Assembly: GCA_036734545.1 (NCBI GenBank)
Contig: DAIMYJ010000001.1
Span: forward strand, 52,661-116,660
Source: UBA7236 sp036734545
GTDB lineage: Bacteria > Bacteroidota > Bacteroidia > Chitinophagales > BACL12
Length of the DNA: 64,000 nt
Direction: 5' to 3'
Within the stretch, counting starts at the first letter, position 1, and each line of letters opens with the position of its first letter. Both the position numbers and the translations under genes were made by a program. This document shows positions 35,277-43,142 of this stretch, piece after piece. A model generated the notes under the pieces. The model did no database searches. It was not told the DNA's origin and was given only the letters and a program-made list of their open reading frames with translations.

Positions 35277-35284
35277 CAAAAATA
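35277..35284 (-). promoter_or_regulatory. -7 promoter box (TATTTTTG) for DUF2795 gene
   Basis: Exact TAnnTTTG on the minus strand, 25 bases upstream of the ATG at 35251. Confidence 0.6.
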
Positions 35285-35312
35285 TGGGTTTTTTGATCTT
35301 TTACAACTCCTC

Positions 35313-35322
35313 TTGTGCACAA
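35313..35322. promoter_or_regulatory. Palindrome TTGTGCACAA, candidate operator
   Basis: Third exact copy. It lies upstream of the -7 box of the DUF2795 gene (about 29 bases away), an activator-like position. The adjacent AGTGTTCACC (35323-35332) is a related half-site. Confidence 0.4.
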
Positions 35323-35390
35323 AGTGTTCACCTGGCGCGAAATCAGGCAAAATCCGCGCCAATTCTGTATCTGAAAGGATTTTTAAAGGC

Positions 35391-35939
35391 TCAGCCGCGG
35401 GGTTGCCACGGTATTTCCGGCACCTGCAGATCCAATGCCGTTTTCCGACCCAGCACAAAGAGAAAATCGCTCAGTCGGTTCAGATAGGTGAGAATAAGCG
35501 GTTCAACAGCTGACTCTTCCGCGAGGTGGGTGACCACGCGTTCGGCCCTGCGGCAAACGACACGAGCCAGATGACAGAAGGACACTGTGGTGTGGCCTCC
35601 GGGCAATATGAAGTTTTGGAGTGGCGGCAATACGGCATCCATGGCATCAATAGCCTGTTCCAGGAGCGTAACATCTGACTCCAGCAGATCGGGGATCGCC
35701 ATGCGCGAGCGCTCAGGATCAGAGGCCAGCGCGGCGCCAACGGTGAACAGTCTGTCCTGAATGGTACGTAAGAGCGTTTTATCAGCCGCATCGATGTGCT
35801 GGTCGGCGATCAGGCCTATACACACGTTCAGTTCATCCACCGTACCATAGGCCTCCACCCGCAAATGGTGCTTGGGCACGCGGGTGCCGCCTATCAGTGA
35901 TGTTTCGCCGGAATCGCCTTTCTTGGTATAGATCTTCAT
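35391..35939 (-). CDS. pduO: Cob(I)alamin adenosyltransferase, PduO type
   Basis: A 182-residue ATP:corrinoid adenosyltransferase that makes adenosylcobalamin. The N-terminal 'IYTKKGDSGETSLIGG' and 'VEAYGTVDELN' motifs bind ATP, and the Arg-rich helix 'CHLARVVCRRAERVV' belongs to the five-helix core. It supports B12 enzymes such as methylmalonyl-CoA mutase; an acyl-CoA carboxylase beta subunit is at 50.5 kb but not linked. It follows the ABC ATPase gene by 27 bases. Confidence 0.93.
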   Translation of the reverse strand: MKIYTKKGDSGETSLIGGTRVPKHHLRVEAYGTVDELNVCIGLIADQHIDAADKTLLRTIQDRLFTVGAALASDPERSRMAIPDLLESDVTLLEQAIDAMDAVLPPLQNFILPGGHTTVSFCHLARVVCRRAERVVTHLAEESAVEPLILTYLNRLSDFLFVLGRKTALDLQVPEIPWQPRG

Positions 35940-35966
35940 AGTATGGCCTCTGCTGTCAGCAGCGCA

Positions 35967-36704
35967 TTAGGGAACGAGGTTATTGCGTAACTCCGTTGGG
36001 TTCAATTTGTTCACATTCTGCTCATCGCGTTCGATCACACCGTCGCGTATACGGATGATCCGATGCGCATAACGGGCGATGTCTTCTTCGTGTGTAACGA
36101 TAATGACCGTATTGCCTTTGGCATGGATCTCTTCGAACAGCTCCATGATCTCATAGCTGGTCTTGGTATCGAGGTTACCTGTAGGCTCATCGGCCAAAAT
36201 GATAGATGGGTTGTTCACCAGCGCGCGTGCCACGGCCACCCGCTGACGCTCTCCACCGGAGAGTTCATTCGGCTTGTGGTGCATGCGGTGCCCCAGGCCC
36301 ACTGCTTTCAGGATATTCTCTGCCCTTTCCACGCGTTCCGACTTCTTCACACCACCATAGATCAGCGGCAGGGCCACATTCTCTATCCCGGTGAGCCTGG
36401 CCAGCAGGTTAAAGGTCTGGAAAACGAAGCCGATCTCTTTATTGCGCACCTCGGCCAGCTGATCCTCATCCATGCGACTTACGTCGGTGCCATTCAGCAC
36501 ATACTGCCCGCTCGTAGGTTTATCGAGACAGCCGAGGATATTCATGAGTGTACTCTTGCCTGATCCGGAGGGGCCCATGATGGCCACATATTCATTTTTC
36601 CGAACAACGGCATTAACGCCCTTCAGTACTTCGATCTTGACCTTGCCCAGATCGTACGTTTTGCGGATATCCCGCAGCGCAATGATCTCCGGTGTCTGGA
36701 TCAT
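35967..36704 (-). CDS. ABC transporter ATPase (MacB/LolD-like)
   Basis: A 245-residue ATPase. Walker A GPSGSGKST (about 44-52), signature LSGGERQRVAVARAL and Walker B 'IILADEPTGNLD' are all present, with the family-specific 'VFQTFNLLARLTGIENVALPL'. It has the length and motifs of a lipoprotein-release or macrolide-export ATPase. The only permease of a suitable type in the window is at 32527-33795, with three genes between. Its start overlaps gatC by 4 bases. Confidence 0.93.
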   Translation of the reverse strand: MIQTPEIIALRDIRKTYDLGKVKIEVLKGVNAVVRKNEYVAIMGPSGSGKSTLMNILGCLDKPTSGQYVLNGTDVSRMDEDQLAEVRNKEIGFVFQTFNLLARLTGIENVALPLIYGGVKKSERVERAENILKAVGLGHRMHHKPNELSGGERQRVAVARALVNNPSIILADEPTGNLDTKTSYEIMELFEEIHAKGNTVIIVTHEEDIARYAHRIIRIRDGVIERDEQNVNKLNPTELRNNLVP

Positions 36705-36991
36705 TTGCGGATCACTTTAGGCACCTTGAAATAATCGCTGTCGGCTAGCGGAGCATTCTTCAACGCCTCCTCCTTGGATATCTCCATATGCGGTTCATCC
36801 GGGCGCATGATATTGGTTTGTGGATTCACATACACCAGCGGTTCCACACCGGTGACATCGAGTTCGCGCAGTTTGTCGACAAAATCCAGCATATTGGAGA
36901 GGTTTTGCTCAATTGCCGTGCACTCTTCAGGGGAGAACTCCAGTTTGGCGAGACCGGCCAGTTTATCGATCAGGTCCTTGTCCACTTTCAT
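36701..36991 (-). CDS. gatC: Asp-tRNA(Asn)/Glu-tRNA(Gln) amidotransferase subunit C
   Basis: A 96-residue subunit of the GatCAB amidotransferase, which amidates misacylated tRNAs. 'KLAGLAKLEFSPEE' and the C-terminal 'LRPD..' analogue ('MRPDEPH', 'KNAPLADSDYFKVPKVI') are characteristic. The ATG at 36991 is chosen by family length. The stop overlaps the ABC gene by 4 bases. It starts the minus-strand unit gatC-ABC-pduO and diverges from trpS. Confidence 0.92.
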   Translation of the reverse strand: MKVDKDLIDKLAGLAKLEFSPEECTAIEQNLSNMLDFVDKLRELDVTGVEPLVYVNPQTNIMRPDEPHMEISKEEALKNAPLADSDYFKVPKVIRK

Positions 36992-37093
36992 ACCGTAAAG
37001 GTAATTGGATTTTCCTTCCCCTGCCCTATCCTTCACACAGTTTAACGGAGCCCGGCACCCCCACTCCGGCCCATACATACCGCATCTTTTTCC

Positions 37094-37101
37094 TAATTTC
37101 G
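37094..37101 (+). promoter_or_regulatory. -7-like box (TAATTTCG) for trpS
   Basis: One mismatch to TAnnTTTG, followed by ccgc and then ATG: exactly the same 4-base leader as at 20324-20327. Confidence 0.45.
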
Positions 37102-37105
37102 CCGC

Positions 37106-38107
37106 ATGGAAATTGTTGTGAGCGGAACGCGGCCCACGGGCATCCTGCACTTGGGTAATTATTACGGTGCTGTGCGCAATTACGTGCGTTTATCTGAAGA
37201 TCCTTCCATGGAGGGATACTTTTTTATCGCCGATTATCACTCCCTTACCACCCACAACAACCCGGAGGAGCTTAAGGTGCTCGTAAAACAAACCATCGCC
37301 ACCTACCTTGCCTGCGGGTTAGATCCGGAGAAAGTGGTCATTTATGTGCAAAGCGATGTACCGCAGATCCCCGAATTATACCTGCTGCTGAACATGCTGG
37401 CCTATAAAGGTGAGTTGGAGAAAGTGGCCACCTTCAAAGAAAAGATCAAGATCCACAAGGAGAACATCAATGCCGGCCTGCTCACCTACCCTGTGCTGAT
37501 GGCTGCAGATATTATCGTACACCGTGCACACAAAGTGCCGGTAGGCAAAGATCAGGAGCAACATCTGGAGATGACCCGCAATTTTGCGAAGCGATTCAAC
37601 TCGCGTTACGGTGTTGAATTCTTCCCTGAACCGGTGGCCTATAATTTTGGTGAGGAACTGGTGAAGGTACCCGGGCTCGACGGTTCAACGAAGATGAGCA
37701 AGACCGGCGGCGAAACCAATGCGATATTTCTGAATGAGGAGCCCGATTCTATCCTGAAAAAGATCAAGCGCGCCAAGACCGATGCCGGTCCAACGGCCAT
37801 GCACAGTGCAAAGCCGCAGGAGATCGAGAACCTGTTCGCCCTCATGCGCATTGTGAGCACACCGGAAACGATCACACACTTTGATGACACCTGGAACAAC
37901 TGCACCATACGGTATGGTGATCTGAAGAAACAGCTGGCGGAGGATATGATCCGTTACCTCACCCCTATTCGCGAACGCATCAATGAACTGATCCGCGACG
38001 AGGCTTATCTGGGTAAGGTGATCAAACGCGGCGGTGAAGCTGCGCGGGAGAGCGCACAAAAAACCGTTTCGGAAGTGCGAAAAATAATGGGAATTAACTA
38101 CTTTTAA
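37106..38107 (+). CDS. trpS: Tryptophanyl-tRNA synthetase
   Basis: A 333-residue class I aminoacyl-tRNA synthetase. The HIGH motif is represented by 'GILHLGNYYGA' near the start and the KMSKS loop by 'GSTKMSKTGG' (about residue 195). 'HKVPVGKDQEQHLEMTRNFA' follows the family pattern. Start ATG at 37106, directly behind a -7 box. A 9-bp stem hairpin lies 7 bases after its stop. Confidence 0.96.
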   Translation: MEIVVSGTRPTGILHLGNYYGAVRNYVRLSEDPSMEGYFFIADYHSLTTHNNPEELKVLVKQTIATYLACGLDPEKVVIYVQSDVPQIPELYLLLNMLAYKGELEKVATFKEKIKIHKENINAGLLTYPVLMAADIIVHRAHKVPVGKDQEQHLEMTRNFAKRFNSRYGVEFFPEPVAYNFGEELVKVPGLDGSTKMSKTGGETNAIFLNEEPDSILKKIKRAKTDAGPTAMHSAKPQEIENLFALMRIVSTPETITHFDDTWNNCTIRYGDLKKQLAEDMIRYLTPIRERINELIRDEAYLGKVIKRGGEAARESAQKTVSEVRKIMGINYF

Positions 38108-38113
38108 CCTCTG

Positions 38114-38143
38114 CTTGAAAGCCATTCACACACTGCTTTCAAG
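38114..38143 (+). other. Hairpin CTTGAAAGC / GCTTTCAAG between trpS and dNK genes
   Basis: A perfect 9-base stem with a 12-base loop, immediately after trpS. It lacks a U-tract, so it is not a standard terminator and may be a transcript-processing or attenuating element. Confidence 0.5.
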
Positions 38144-38165
38144 GTGAATCCTAATAACCCGAACG

Positions 38166-38981
38166 ATGGCAAAATCCAATAAGCCGGCCAAGAAGACGAC
38201 CAAGGCTGCAAAACAGGCGCCTGCCAAAAAAGCAGCCAGGCAGGAAAAAGAGAAACCGGCTAAATCTGCTCCTAAAAAAACAGCCCCTGCAAAACAGGAG
38301 GCGCCCAAAAAAGCAGCGAAGGCTCCTGCTATCATCAAGCCTGTGCCAGACAACGGCCGTATCATCAGGCATGTGGCCGTAGCCGGGAATATCGGTGCGG
38401 GGAAGACCACCCTCACACAACTGCTCGCCAAACACTTCGGATGGGAAACCCATTTTGAGGATGTAGAGAACAATCCTTACCTCTATGATTTTTATCAGGA
38501 CATGCCTCGATGGGCATTCAACCTGCAGATATACTTCCTCAACAGCCGCTTCAAGCAGATCCTCGATATTCAGAAGGGCAACAAGACCATCATTCAGGAC
38601 AGGACCATCTATGAGGATGCGCAAATATTCGCACCTAACCTGCATGCAATGGGATTGATGAGCACCCGCGATTTTCAGAACTATACGGAAATATTCAACT
38701 CCATCACCTCACTGATCTCACCACCCGACCTCCTGATCTACCTGCGTGCGTCCATACCTGCGTTGGTAAACCAGATACAAAAACGGGGACGCGAATATGA
38801 GGACAACCTGCGCCTCGATTATCTGCGCAGGCTGAACGAATATTATGAGGCATGGATCAGCAAGTATAAACATGGCAAACTGCTGGTGATCGATATCGAC
38901 CAGTGCAATTTTGCCGAAAGCCAGGAAGACCTGGGCACCGTCATTCAGCGTGTCCAAACCGAATTGTACGGTTTATTCTGA
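38166..38981 (+). CDS. Deoxynucleoside kinase with histone H1-like N-terminal tail
   Basis: A 271-residue protein. The C-terminal ~205 residues are a dNK-type kinase: P-loop GNIGAGKT (about 74-81), 'IQDRTIYEDA' (the DRS/ERS-like box) and a basic 'LRRLNEYYEAW' region. It phosphorylates deoxynucleosides for salvage. Residues 1-60 form a separate tail rich in Lys, Ala and Pro (18 K, 17 A and 8 P by my count), of the AKKAAK type found in histone H1-like proteins of bacteria. Such a tail is not part of the usual dNK. The class V aminotransferase starts 5 bases after its stop. Confidence 0.9.
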   Translation: MAKSNKPAKKTTKAAKQAPAKKAARQEKEKPAKSAPKKTAPAKQEAPKKAAKAPAIIKPVPDNGRIIRHVAVAGNIGAGKTTLTQLLAKHFGWETHFEDVENNPYLYDFYQDMPRWAFNLQIYFLNSRFKQILDIQKGNKTIIQDRTIYEDAQIFAPNLHAMGLMSTRDFQNYTEIFNSITSLISPPDLLIYLRASIPALVNQIQKRGREYEDNLRLDYLRRLNEYYEAWISKYKHGKLLVIDIDQCNFAESQEDLGTVIQRVQTELYGLF

Positions 38982-38986
38982 TCACT

Positions 38987-40168
38987 ATGTTCCCGCTGGC
39001 ACAATTTCGTAGCGACACACCCGGATGTGCGCAGCTTATCCATTTCAACAATGCAGGTTGTTCACTGCATCCCAAGCCTGTGGTGGATGCCGTCAGGCAA
39101 TTCCTGGAAGAAGAGTCCCTTACCGGCGGATATGAGCTGGCCGCCGCACGCACCAAAGAACTGGATGATTTCTATCATGCCGGTGCAGCCGTTCTGCATG
39201 CGGAACCACACAATATCGCTTTCGTGAACAGCGCCACCGATGGTTTTTCCAAGGCACTCTCCTCCATCGCTTTCCGGGAAGGCGATGTGATCCTGACCAC
39301 CATCAACGATTACGTCAGCAGTCAGATACAATTCATCGCGCTGGAAAAACGTTTCGGTGTTCGTATCGTTAGGGCGCGCAATGCTGCCTCCGGCGAAGCC
39401 GACCCCGATGAAATACGTTCCTGCATAAAAAAACATCGACCTGCACTGGTCAGCATCACACATGTTCCGAACAACACAGGCATGGTACAGCCGATAGAAG
39501 ATATCGGCCGGATATGTGCAGAGGAAGATATCCCCTATTTTGTGGATGCCTGCCAAAGTGCCGGCCAGCTGCCGCTGGACGTAACGCGTATACAGTGTGA
39601 TTTTCTGACCTTCAGCATGCGCAAATTCATGCGCGGTCCGCGCGGTGCCGGGTTGCTCTATGTGAGCAACAAAGCGCTTGAGCGCGGTGCCATGCCCATG
39701 TTACCGGATATGCGCGGGGCCGACTGGATCGATGCCCACACATTCACCCCCATGCCGGACGCCCGGCGATTTGAATATGTGGAGCAGTCGTATGCACTGA
39801 TCCTCGGATCTGCTGTTGCGATGCGCTATTATCTGCAGGCCGGACCGGATGCCATTGCACTTCGCAATGCCGGGCTGTGTGATCATCTGCGCAAAGGATT
39901 GAGCGAATTTGCACATATCCGTCTGATGGACAAAGGTTCTAAACTCAGCAGTATCATCACTTTCGTTTCAGACCGAACGGCACCTACCGCATTCCGCGAC
40001 GTGCTGGTAAAACATGGCATCAATTGCGGTGCCGCACCTAAAAAGTTCGCCTTGCTCGATCTTGAAGCCAAACAGGTAGATGGCATAGTGCGCATCTCGC
40101 CGCATTATTACAATACGATAGAAGAGATCGATACGATGCTACAGGTGATCCGCGATACCGGCATCTGA
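38987..40168 (+). CDS. Class V aminotransferase (cysteine desulfurase-like)
   Basis: A 393-residue PLP enzyme. The Schiff-base lysine is K213 in MRKFMRGPRG; 'NNAGCSL' at the start, 'SATDGFSKAL' and 'VDACQSAGQLPLDV' match class V enzymes such as cysteine desulfurase-like and kynureninase-like proteins. The active-site Cys loop of SufS is not evident, so I do not call it SufS. ATG at 38987 chosen; the frame upstream is inside the kinase gene. Confidence 0.85.
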   Translation: MFPLAQFRSDTPGCAQLIHFNNAGCSLHPKPVVDAVRQFLEEESLTGGYELAAARTKELDDFYHAGAAVLHAEPHNIAFVNSATDGFSKALSSIAFREGDVILTTINDYVSSQIQFIALEKRFGVRIVRARNAASGEADPDEIRSCIKKHRPALVSITHVPNNTGMVQPIEDIGRICAEEDIPYFVDACQSAGQLPLDVTRIQCDFLTFSMRKFMRGPRGAGLLYVSNKALERGAMPMLPDMRGADWIDAHTFTPMPDARRFEYVEQSYALILGSAVAMRYYLQAGPDAIALRNAGLCDHLRKGLSEFAHIRLMDKGSKLSSIITFVSDRTAPTAFRDVLVKHGINCGAAPKKFALLDLEAKQVDGIVRISPHYYNTIEEIDTMLQVIRDTGI

Positions 40169-40178
40169 AACTGCCCTT

Positions 40179-40748
40179 TTACATCGCCAGCAAAGCCGTG
40201 AGTATAGGATATATCTTGCTCATCGGGAAGCCCACCACATTATAGTAATCACCTTCGATGCGGGTGATCTTGTTCATCCCTATCCACTCCTGGATGGCAT
40301 AGGCTCCCGCTTTATCGTAGGGCTTGCAGGTGCGCAGGTAATTGCGGATCTCCCGGTCTGTGAGGTGATCGAAATACACCTTCGTGGTCACATCGATTTC
40401 GTACCGCGTACCGCGATAATACAAACACACACCGGATACCACCAGATGCATGGTTCCGGAAAGCGAGCGGAGAATGCGAAAGGCGTCGTCCTCATCCAAC
40501 GGCTTACCGATGATCGTATCATCCAGTATCACCACCGTATCGGCAGTGATGATGATAGCCTCTTCCTGCACCATCGTGAGTGCGAGGTCCATCTTTTTAC
40601 CTGCCAGATACAAAGGCACATCCATCACATCCATGCTATCGTCAAACACCTCTTCCGCATCCGGTTTGATCACCGTAAAGGAAAACCCTGCCGCGTCGAG
40701 TATCTGACTTCTGCGCGGTGAGCCGGAGGCAAGAATAATGGGCTTCAT
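40179..40748 (-). CDS. maf: Maf-like nucleotide pyrophosphatase
   Basis: A 189-residue pyrophosphatase that clears dTTP/UTP-type or modified nucleotides. Signatures: 'ASGSPRR' at 7-13, 'ITADTVV' (about 68-74), 'GKPLDEDDA' and 'EGDYYNVVGFPM'. The length fits YhdE-like Maf proteins. It sits 3 bases after the UbiA gene and is the last of the minus-strand run that begins at ccmE. Confidence 0.93.
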   Translation of the reverse strand: MKPIILASGSPRRSQILDAAGFSFTVIKPDAEEVFDDSMDVMDVPLYLAGKKMDLALTMVQEEAIIITADTVVILDDTIIGKPLDEDDAFRILRSLSGTMHLVVSGVCLYYRGTRYEIDVTTKVYFDHLTDREIRNYLRTCKPYDKAGAYAIQEWIGMNKITRIEGDYYNVVGFPMSKIYPILTALLAM

Positions 40749-40751
40749 ATT

Positions 40752-41693
40752 TTACAAAGTAAAATAATAATAGTAGACAGGTAAAACCAAAAGGCCAAGC
40801 AGCATGCACAGTTTCATGAATGCTGATAACCGGGCATAGTGTCGCTTGTTCCGCGCAACCACCAGCCATACCGAAGCGATGAGCATTGCGGCAACCATAA
40901 TACCCAAATAGATATTATATAATATCCGTGCAGGATCAAGCACGTTATAATACAGATACACCAATGCCGCCATGGTGAACAGCACATGAAACACACCTAT
41001 GCCCTTGCTAACCGCGACACCCCAGGCGATGGGCATAGTGCGGGCGTTTGACGCTGCATCGCCTTCCATGTCCTCCAGATCTTTTACGATCTCGCGCACC
41101 ATGGTGAGCGCATAAGCAAAAATGGCGAGTGCGATGATGAAGCGTGTGCACAGACCGGCAATATAATAATCGGCCGGTCGAGCCAACTCATAGAGATGCG
41201 GCTCGAACACGAACACCATCATGACGCTGATGCCCGTGAGCAATGCAACCATCACGTTCCCGGCCAGGGGCAGTCGCTTGAACGTGGTGGAATAGAAGTA
41301 TAACAAGGCAATACACAACAAGTAGACGGCGATCAGCTTCCAGAAGCCTACATACAGACTTAAATAAATGCCCAGTGCGAGTCCGGCCACACTGAGTATA
41401 AGATACACCCGTAAAGCGAGTGCCGGTGCTATCCTACCTTCCCCAATGAATACTTTATCCGGTTTGTTGATCTTATCCATGGCCACATCATTGTGGTCAT
41501 TGAGTATATAACCGCCGGCGCATATCATGACTATGGACACCACCAGCAGAAAAAAGTGCACCTCATCCATGGAAAAGGCGATGCCGTAGGTAGAAAAGTT
41601 CGGCTGCAACACGAATGCGTCTATGGCATACAGTGTAGCCGCCAGCAGCAACAGGTTAACGGGGCGAAGGATACCTATCCAGTTTCGGAGCAT
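40752..41693 (-). CDS. UbiA-family prenyltransferase
   Basis: A 313-residue membrane enzyme with about eight helices. The Asp-rich motifs are NDHNDVAMD (about 92-100; NDxxDxxxD) and DLEDMEGDA (about 217-225). 'NKPDKVFIGEGRI' between them fits geranylgeranylglycerol-phosphate geranylgeranyltransferase-like UbiA proteins found in Bacteroidota. The prenyl acceptor remains unclear. The ATG at 41693 is used; the open frame beyond it overlaps iscX. It ends 3 bases before maf. Confidence 0.85.
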   Translation of the reverse strand: MLRNWIGILRPVNLLLLAATLYAIDAFVLQPNFSTYGIAFSMDEVHFFLLVVSIVMICAGGYILNDHNDVAMDKINKPDKVFIGEGRIAPALALRVYLILSVAGLALGIYLSLYVGFWKLIAVYLLCIALLYFYSTTFKRLPLAGNVMVALLTGISVMMVFVFEPHLYELARPADYYIAGLCTRFIIALAIFAYALTMVREIVKDLEDMEGDAASNARTMPIAWGVAVSKGIGVFHVLFTMAALVYLYYNVLDPARILYNIYLGIMVAAMLIASVWLVVARNKRHYARLSAFMKLCMLLGLLVLPVYYYYFTL

Positions 41694-41749
41694 AAGTGTT
41701 TTCTCTATGAACGGTGGAAACGGCAGGTAGCCGATACAATCAGCAGGAA

Positions 41750-41992
41750 TTATTTTTGGTTGTCGCGCCATTCGTACACCCAGGCGCTCTGGATCATCTC
41801 CAAATGCCCTTCGTTACACTCTTCGCGCGTGCCTTTGAATTCAGGTATTTCCAACACCCAGTCCAGCAGTTCGGTGAAGCGTATGCGATAGATCTTAGAT
41901 TCGGTAAAGTCATCCCCGAATCGCTCGTACAACTTCAGCGCAATATCCTCATGGTCATTCCAATAGATAGGTGGTTCGTCAAAATGGCTCAT
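41750..41992 (-). CDS. iscX: Fe-S assembly protein IscX
   Basis: An 80-residue acidic protein of the IscX family: 'EPPIYWNDHEDIALKLYERFG' and 'EIPEF', 'EMIQSAWVYEW' are characteristic. IscX is an iron-binding modulator of IscS. Here the nearby partners are a ferredoxin (20 bases upstream) and the Ccm genes rather than an isc operon. Start at 41992 (second Met); an ATG at 42007 is also in frame. Confidence 0.85.
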   Translation of the reverse strand: MSHFDEPPIYWNDHEDIALKLYERFGDDFTESKIYRIRFTELLDWVLEIPEFKGTREECNEGHLEMIQSAWVYEWRDNQK

Positions 41993-42012
41993 ATATTCAG
42001 TGATCAACTAAG

Positions 42013-42342
42013 TTAAGAAGCAATGATGGTTGACTGGTCGGGAACCAGTATTTCAATATAGGTATTATCAGTCATGAGGTCGCACTGGCAACTCAGGCGT
42101 GAATTCAGCCTTGGATCGCGGGCGCGGTCAATGAAGTCTTCTTCCTTCTCGGTGGTTTCCGGAAGGTGCTCCATGCCTTTTTCGACATACACATGGCAGG
42201 TGCTGCAGGCGCATACACCGCCACAATTGTGGTTGAGTTTGATATCATTCAGCAAGGCAGCCTCGAGAACCGAATATCCCGGTTCAATTTCCACCTCTTT
42301 GGGGGCACTGCCATCTTCAAATACAAATCGGATCTTTACCAT
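42013..42342 (-). CDS. fdx: 2Fe-2S ferredoxin (adrenodoxin type)
   Basis: A 109-residue ferredoxin with the four cluster cysteines in the adrenodoxin pattern: 'CGGVCACSTC' (about 40-49) and one more C near 86 in 'SCQC'. The surrounding 'VEIEPGYSVLEAALLNDI' and 'RLNSRLSCQ' are typical. It transfers electrons, often in Fe-S assembly; a short 20-base gap leads to iscX. Confidence 0.93.
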   Translation of the reverse strand: MVKIRFVFEDGSAPKEVEIEPGYSVLEAALLNDIKLNHNCGGVCACSTCHVYVEKGMEHLPETTEKEEDFIDRARDPRLNSRLSCQCDLMTDNTYIEILVPDQSTIIAS

Positions 42343-42362
42343 AACGCGTATTCAGTGCAAAA

Positions 42363-43139
42363 TTATTTTTTTAAATAGGTATTCAGAATATGTTCTGACA
42401 AATCATCATATAACTGCAACAGGTCGGGATGCCGGGTAAGCAAATGCCTGTGCCGTTCGAGCGTACCCATATCCCCTCTCTTAGCAGGGCCCGTTTGCAA
42501 TTGCTCCGGAGAACGCGTTTCCAAAGCGGTCATGTGTGCACGGATGATGGGCAGGAACAGATCAAAGTCGAGCCCATGTTCCTTCAATAATTGCGCACCG
42601 ATATGCATCATATGGTTGCTGTAATTATTGATCCACACCGCACACATATGCATAGCCATGCGCTGGTGTTCCTGCATGGGCATGGCGCGCGTGCTTATGC
42701 GGGCGGCCAGTTCGAGCACTTGATGTGTGACAGCGTCAGTGCTACCTGTAACTGCAATAAAAGTTTCCTTCAGTGAGTCAAGAGCCTCTTTCTGCAGAGA
42801 ATGCATCGGCCACAGTACCGCGTAGGGGTTGTCGGCCACCTGCAAAACATCGCCGGGCATAGAGCCTGAGCAATGGATCATGAGTTGTCCGTCGCGCTTC
42901 AGCTGCGAGGCCACATCGGCGATCGCATCATCGCGCACGGCTATGAGGTATGCATCTGCTTCGGGCAGGTTATTATACAATGCGAAATAGGGTATGTTCC
43001 CCAAACGTTCAGCCAATGCGTGCCCTTTCATGGCATCACGCGCCACTACACCGGCGATCTGCACACCCGCCTCAGCGAATGCCGAACCCAAATGCCAGGC
43101 GGCATTTCCGGTGCCTACTATGAGTAGTGAACGTATCAT
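42363..43139 (-). CDS. DUF2520 Rossmann-like protein
   Basis: A 258-residue protein. An N-terminal Rossmann fold begins with 'LLIVGTGNAAWHLG' (GxGxxG-type); the remainder, with 'WPMHSLQKE' and a helical C-terminal domain, matches DUF2520, a family related to F420- or NADP-dependent ketopantoate-like reductases. The substrate is unknown. It lies 3 bases after ccmF and 20 before the ferredoxin. Confidence 0.85.
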   Translation of the reverse strand: MIRSLLIVGTGNAAWHLGSAFAEAGVQIAGVVARDAMKGHALAERLGNIPYFALYNNLPEADAYLIAVRDDAIADVASQLKRDGQLMIHCSGSMPGDVLQVADNPYAVLWPMHSLQKEALDSLKETFIAVTGSTDAVTHQVLELAARISTRAMPMQEHQRMAMHMCAVWINNYSNHMMHIGAQLLKEHGLDFDLFLPIIRAHMTALETRSPEQLQTGPAKRGDMGTLERHRHLLTRHPDLLQLYDDLSEHILNTYLKK

Positions 43140-43142
43140 CTT

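Noticed and set aside
38903..38986. Upstream extension of the class V aminotransferase start
   Set aside because: These codons lie within the kinase gene and match no family start; the ATG at 38987, 5 bases after the kinase stop, is preferred.
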